Source: JAAZMA01 sp036720245 (GTDB lineage Bacteria > Bacillota > Clostridia > Tissierellales > Tepidimicrobiaceae). From it: a stretch of DNA of 64,000 nt. The stretch is taken from positions 1-64,000 of the forward strand of contig DAIMNI010000003.1 in the NCBI GenBank assembly GCA_036720245.1, given 5' to 3'. Shown here piece after piece: positions 61,245 to 64,000 of the stretch (the stretch's first letter is position 1; each line of letters opens with the position of its first letter). A model generated the notes under the pieces. It did not search any database and had not been told where the DNA came from. It was given only the letters and a program-made list of their open reading frames with translations. The translations under genes were made by a program, and so were the position numbers.

Positions 61245-62123
61245 ATGCTAGAGGGAATTATTGTTAAAGGAGTTGGAGGTTTTTATTATGTAAAAACTGA
61301 AGAAGGAGTTTTTGAATGTAGGGCAAGGGGCTTATTTAGGGAAGAAAATCTAATACCCTTAGTAGGAGATAAAGTAAAAATCCAAATTAGTCCCGAAGAT
61401 AATACAGGGTATATAAAGGAAATAGCTTCAAGAAAATCCCAATTATTAAGGCCTCCTGTAGCAAATATTACACAGGTTATAATAGTCATGAGTATAAAGG
61501 ATCCTAGTATTAATCTTTGGCTATTAGATAGATTTTTAGTAATGGCAGAATTTGAAGGATTGGATATTCATATTTGTTTAAATAAAGTGGATTTAGAAAA
61601 AGAAGATAAAATTATGGAAATCAATAATATATACAATAAAGCAGGTTATGATATTATAAACACAAGCATTATGGAGAATAAGGGAATTGAAGAATTAAAA
61701 AATAAATTAAAAGATAATATTACAGTATTTGCAGGTCCTTCAGGGGTGGGTAAATCTTCATTATTAAACAAAATCCACCCTGGATTAAATTTAAAAACTG
61801 GGGATATTAGTAAAAAAACCACTCGGGGAAAGCATACAACTCGGCATGTGGAATTAATGGATTTAGATATAAATTCCTATATATTAGATAGTCCGGGATT
61901 TAGTTCTCTAGATTTGGATTTTATCGAAAGAGAAGAAGATTTAGCAAGCTATTTTATGGAGATAAAAAAGCATAGTGATAAATGTAAATTTATTTCCTGT
62001 GTTCACCATAATGAGCCAGATTGTGAAGTAAAAAGGCAATTAGAGAAGGGAAATATATCTAATAGCAGATATGAAAATTATTTAAGTTTTTTAGATGAAA
62101 TTAAAAACATAAGGAGGTATTAA
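61245..62123 (+). CDS. rsgA: Small ribosomal subunit biogenesis GTPase RsgA
   Basis: Circularly permuted GTPase (YjeQ/CpgA) that tests maturation of the 30S subunit. 292 aa. The N-terminal OB fold (about residues 1-70) precedes the G4 motif NKVD, which comes before G1 (GPSGVGKSSLLN, about 164-175), then G3 DSPGF. The C-terminal zinc knuckle has the pattern CKFISCVHHNEPDC. I start at ATG 61245 behind GGGGG; the open frame into prkC is a shadow. B. subtilis PrkC phosphorylates CpgA, so the gene order fits the regulation. Confidence 0.96.
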   Translation: MLEGIIVKGVGGFYYVKTEEGVFECRARGLFREENLIPLVGDKVKIQISPEDNTGYIKEIASRKSQLLRPPVANITQVIIVMSIKDPSINLWLLDRFLVMAEFEGLDIHICLNKVDLEKEDKIMEINNIYNKAGYDIINTSIMENKGIEELKNKLKDNITVFAGPSGVGKSSLLNKIHPGLNLKTGDISKKTTRGKHTTRHVELMDLDINSYILDSPGFSSLDLDFIEREEDLASYFMEIKKHSDKCKFISCVHHNEPDCEVKRQLEKGNISNSRYENYLSFLDEIKNIRRY

Positions 62124-62124
62124 T

Positions 62125-62808
62125 ATGATACAAATTTCACCTTCAATTTTATCGGCAGATTTTACTAAATTAAANNNNNNNNNNTTAGTAAAATCTGCCG
62201 ATAAAATTGAAGGTGAAATATCATATTTAGAAAAGGGCGGAGCTGATTATATCCATTTGGATGTAATGGATGGAAATTTTGTTCCAAATATTAGCTTTGG
62301 TCCTCCAGTAATTAAAAGCATAAGAGGTATAACTAATATTCCCCTGGATGTCCATTTAATGATAGACAGGCCTGAAAGATATATTAAAGATTTCTATAAG
62401 GCTGGTGCTAATATTATTACAATTCACGAGGAAGCTACTACTCATCTACATAGGGCCATAAAGGAAATTAAATCTTTTGGCTTAAAGGCAGGGGTATCTT
62501 TAAATCCAGCTACACCCCTTGAAAGTATAGAATATATTTTAGAATATATTGATATGGTATTAATAATGACAATAGATCCTGGCTTTGGTGGCCAAAAATA
62601 TATTAAATCTATGGATAGGAAAATATCAGATTTAAGAAAGATCATAGATAATAGAAATCTAGATATATTAATAGAGGTAGATGGTGGGATTAAATTAGAT
62701 AATGCTAAGGCTGTATCAAATTTGGGAGCGGATATTTTAGTTGTAGGTTCAGGAATATTTGAGGCAGAGGATGTAGCAGAGAGAACCAAAATGTTTAAAA
62801 ACCTTTAA
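62125..62808 (+). CDS. rpe: Ribulose-phosphate 3-epimerase, damaged by an assembly gap
   Basis: Interconverts ribulose-5-phosphate and xylulose-5-phosphate. Motifs: ISPSILSADFTKL opening with Ser, HLDVMDGNFVPN, DVHLMIDRPE, MTIDPGFGGQKYI and the C-terminal VDGGIKLDNAKAV and VVGSGIFEAED. Between ADFTKL and EISYLEKGGADYIH lies a 10-N gap followed by 35 bases that are the reverse complement of the gene's own start; these LVKSADKIEG-type residues are foreign to the family. Without them the gene would be about 214 aa, as expected. It starts two bases after the rsgA stop. Confidence 0.92.
   Translation: MIQISPSILSADFTKLXXXXLVKSADKIEGEISYLEKGGADYIHLDVMDGNFVPNISFGPPVIKSIRGITNIPLDVHLMIDRPERYIKDFYKAGANIITIHEEATTHLHRAIKEIKSFGLKAGVSLNPATPLESIEYILEYIDMVLIMTIDPGFGGQKYIKSMDRKISDLRKIIDNRNLDILIEVDGGIKLDNAKAVSNLGADILVVGSGIFEAEDVAERTKMFKNL
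62134..62219. repeat. Perfect 35-base inverted repeat flanking an N gap (probable artefact)
   Basis: Positions 62134-62168 and 62185-62219 are exact reverse complements, separated by TTAAA-type bases and the ten N. The right arm breaks the conserved rpe sequence, so it is most likely a chimeric read or mis-joined contig end rather than biology. Confidence 0.95.
62175..62184. other. Assembly gap (10 N) in rpe
   Basis: Ten N at the centre of the inverted repeat. Protein comparison suggests that almost no true sequence is missing here. Confidence 0.98.
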
Positions 62809-62836
62809 TTGCATATTTAAAACTATATGATATAAT
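62809..62836 (+). promoter_or_regulatory. Putative promoter for the TPP riboswitch transcript
   Basis: TTGCAT (62809-62814), 16 bases, TATAAT (62831-62836). The -35 is weak; the -10 is consensus. Confidence 0.5.
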
Positions 62837-62862
62837 AAATAAGACATCAATTAAATATAAGC

Positions 62863-62945
62863 AACACTGGGGGAGCCATTTGGCTGAGAGGGGATTAATT
62901 CCCGACCCTTTAACCTGAACTGGGTAATGCTAGCGTAGGAAAGTG
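62863..62945 (+). promoter_or_regulatory. TPP (thi-box) riboswitch
   Basis: The conserved THI element is clear: ACTGGGGGAGCC, GGCTGAGAGG, the CCCGACCCTTTAACCTGAAC block, and GGGTAATGCTAGCGTAGGAA. It binds thiamine pyrophosphate and should shut off the downstream thiamine transporter when TPP is high. A terminator hairpin follows at 62961-62997. Confidence 0.97.
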
Positions 62946-62960
62946 AAAATAAGAATTTAA

Positions 62961-62998
62961 ATGCCTATTACTAAGTTTAGTAATAGGCATTATTTTTT
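62961..62998 (+). terminator. Terminator of the TPP riboswitch
   Basis: ATGCCTATTACTAA (62961-62974) pairs perfectly with TTAGTAATAGGCAT (62977-62990), then TATTTTTT. It is the expected expression platform before thiT. Confidence 0.9.
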
Positions 62999-63011
62999 AG
63001 GAGGGGACAAA

Positions 63012-63551
63012 ATGAAAAAGTGGAGCACAAAAATGTTGACAGAGGCAGGAATAATGATTGCTTTGGCTGTTTTATTAAGTAGAATAAAGATTTATGAGGC
63101 ACCTATGGGTGGTTCTGTTACTGCAGGTAGTATGATTCCCATAATATTATTTGCCTTAAGATGGGGCGTTAAACCAGGCATAATTACAGGTACTACTTTT
63201 GGAGTATTGAAACTAATACTTGGTGGCTCTGTATATACTCCTGTACAAGCTATATTAGAATATCCTATAGCCTTTGGATTTTTAGGCTTGGCAGGAATTA
63301 TTTCCATAAATAAAGAATTTAAATTGGCAGATTATTTAAAAGTAATATTAGGGGTTTTACTTGCAATTGGTGGAAGGTTTCTATGTCATTTTATTGCAGG
63401 AATTGTGTTTTTTGGTCAATATACCCCAGAAGGAATTAGCACTTGGAAATATTCTCTTGTGTATCAATTACAATATTTATTGCCAGAGTTTATAATATCT
63501 GCCATAATATTATCATTGATATGGAAACCTATAAGTAAAATAGACAAATAA
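63012..63551 (+). CDS. thiT: Energy-coupled thiamine transporter ThiT (ECF S component)
   Basis: Substrate-binding membrane protein of an ECF transporter for thiamine. The 179-aa protein has six hydrophobic helices; the LTEAGIMIALAVLLSRIKIYEAPMGGS opening and LRWGVKPGIITGTTFGVLKLILGG are typical of ThiT. The TPP riboswitch directly upstream confirms the ligand. It needs a shared EcfA/A'/T module encoded elsewhere. ATG 63012 is preferred behind TAGGAGGGG; the open frame upstream runs through the terminator. Confidence 0.96.
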   Translation: MKKWSTKMLTEAGIMIALAVLLSRIKIYEAPMGGSVTAGSMIPIILFALRWGVKPGIITGTTFGVLKLILGGSVYTPVQAILEYPIAFGFLGLAGIISINKEFKLADYLKVILGVLLAIGGRFLCHFIAGIVFFGQYTPEGISTWKYSLVYQLQYLLPEFIISAIILSLIWKPISKIDK

Positions 63552-63566
63552 AAAGGATTGATTTAA

Positions 63567-64000
63567 TTGAAAGCATTACTAGTTTCAGGTGGGAATATAG
63601 AGGATTTAAATTTAGTCAAAGAATTAGCAAAGGATGTGGATTTTGTTATAGGTGCAGATGCTGGGACAGATTATTGTCTAGCTAGTAATTTAGTGCCTAA
63701 TATTATTATTGGAGATTTAGATTCTATTAAAATGGGAAACTTAGATATAGTTAAGCAGAAAGAAATACCTATTTTAAAATTTCCAATAGAAAAAGACAAT
63801 ACGGATACTGAATTAGCTTTAGATTATTTAATTGAAAAGGGCTTTAAAGATATTACTATAATAGGTGCTATAGGTAGCAGAATAGACCATACTTTAGGAA
63901 ACATATTTTTATTAAAAAAGTTAAAGGACAAAAAGGTAAAGGGTAAAATAATAGATGGACATAATATTATATACTTAATTGATGATGAATTAATAGTAGA
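63567..64000 (+). CDS. thiN: Thiamine pyrophosphokinase, partial at window end
   Basis: The first about 144 residues of thiamine pyrophosphokinase, which converts imported thiamine to TPP. Recognisable are KALLVSGGN, the DAGTDYCL segment, NIIIGDLDSIK, FPIEKDNTDTELALDYL and the IIGAIGSRIDHTLGNIFLL block. The TTG start at 63567 lies behind AAAAGGA, 15 bases after thiT, so transporter and kinase form a salvage pair under the TPP riboswitch. The gene continues beyond the window. Confidence 0.95.
   Translation, partial: MKALLVSGGNIEDLNLVKELAKDVDFVIGADAGTDYCLASNLVPNIIIGDLDSIKMGNLDIVKQKEIPILKFPIEKDNTDTELALDYLIEKGFKDITIIGAIGSRIDHTLGNIFLLKKLKDKKVKGKIIDGHNIIYLIDDELIV

Noticed and set aside
62134..62219. 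A natural palindrome or attachment site in rpe
   Set aside because: The right arm disrupts conserved protein sequence and abuts an N gap; an assembly chimera explains it better.

Overview
The window looks like a chromosomal housekeeping segment of a low-GC, endospore-forming anaerobe of the Clostridia. I infer something close to Tissierella and its relatives from gene order and composition; no marker rRNA is present to prove it. Support comes from the strongly AT-rich sequence with AT-biased codons, spoIVA with a sigma-E-like promoter, a SpoIID-type protein, a BofC-like protein, a YteA-like DksA protein, HemZ, split secD and secF, two T-box riboswitches, and many TTG/GTG starts behind strong Shine-Dalgarno (SD) sequences. 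Nearly all genes lie on the + strand; exceptions are the thrE-like pair, tRNA-Pro and rqcH. No phage, insertion sequence, CRISPR array or rRNA was seen.

Layout. 0-9.7 kb is the most accessory part: a GH18 hydrolase, macrodomain protein, zinc phospholipase C-like protein, transglutaminase-like protein, a ComEC-like lipoprotein with DUF3006, T-box-controlled asnA, a short MltG-like protein, a CBS-ACT protein and a BofC-like protein. 9.8-25.8 kb is the conserved block ruvCAB, DUF2905, spoIID-like, queA, tgt, yajC, a TIGR04086-like membrane protein, secD, secF, recJ, relA, dtd, an MBL hydrolase, a small HTH protein and hemZ. 25.8-30.5 kb holds T-box-aspS (frame broken), tcdA, an rseC-like gene with an in-frame UGA, csoR-like and a two-gene thrE-type exporter. 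30.6-37.9 kb holds glyA, a DUF512 radical SAM protein, der, plsY, gpsA, spoIVA and tRNA-Pro(GGG). 38-46.2 kb is the division cluster (HlyD-like, yggS, sepF, yggT, ylmH, divIVA), then aroF, yteA-like, lspA, rluD-like and pyrR. 46.2-62.8 kb holds rqcH (minus) and the large operon yicC, remA, gmk, rpoZ, coaBC, priA, def, fmt, metallopeptidase, rsmB, rlmN, prpC, prkC, rsgA, rpe. The end has a TPP riboswitch, thiT and the start of thiamine pyrophosphokinase.

How the genes work together. The two T-boxes carry specifiers AAC (Asn) before asnA and GAC (Asp) before aspS, so both sense the tRNA that fits their gene. ruvABC does Holliday junction processing, queA/tgt make queuosine, yajC/secD/secF assist protein export, prpC/prkC/rsgA form a signalling-to-ribosome module, and def/fmt/rsmB/rlmN serve translation.

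Most notable: the rseC-like gene at 28587-29009 has an in-frame TGA exactly where the family's CxxxCxxCxxC cluster has its second cysteine, and the frame stays open to a normal end. This is a candidate selenoprotein in a family where I know of none. Caveats on quality: the sequence has three 10-N scaffold gaps, one flanked by a perfect 35-base inverted copy that is almost certainly an artefact, and aspS has lost about 25 bases, so some oddities may be assembly errors.
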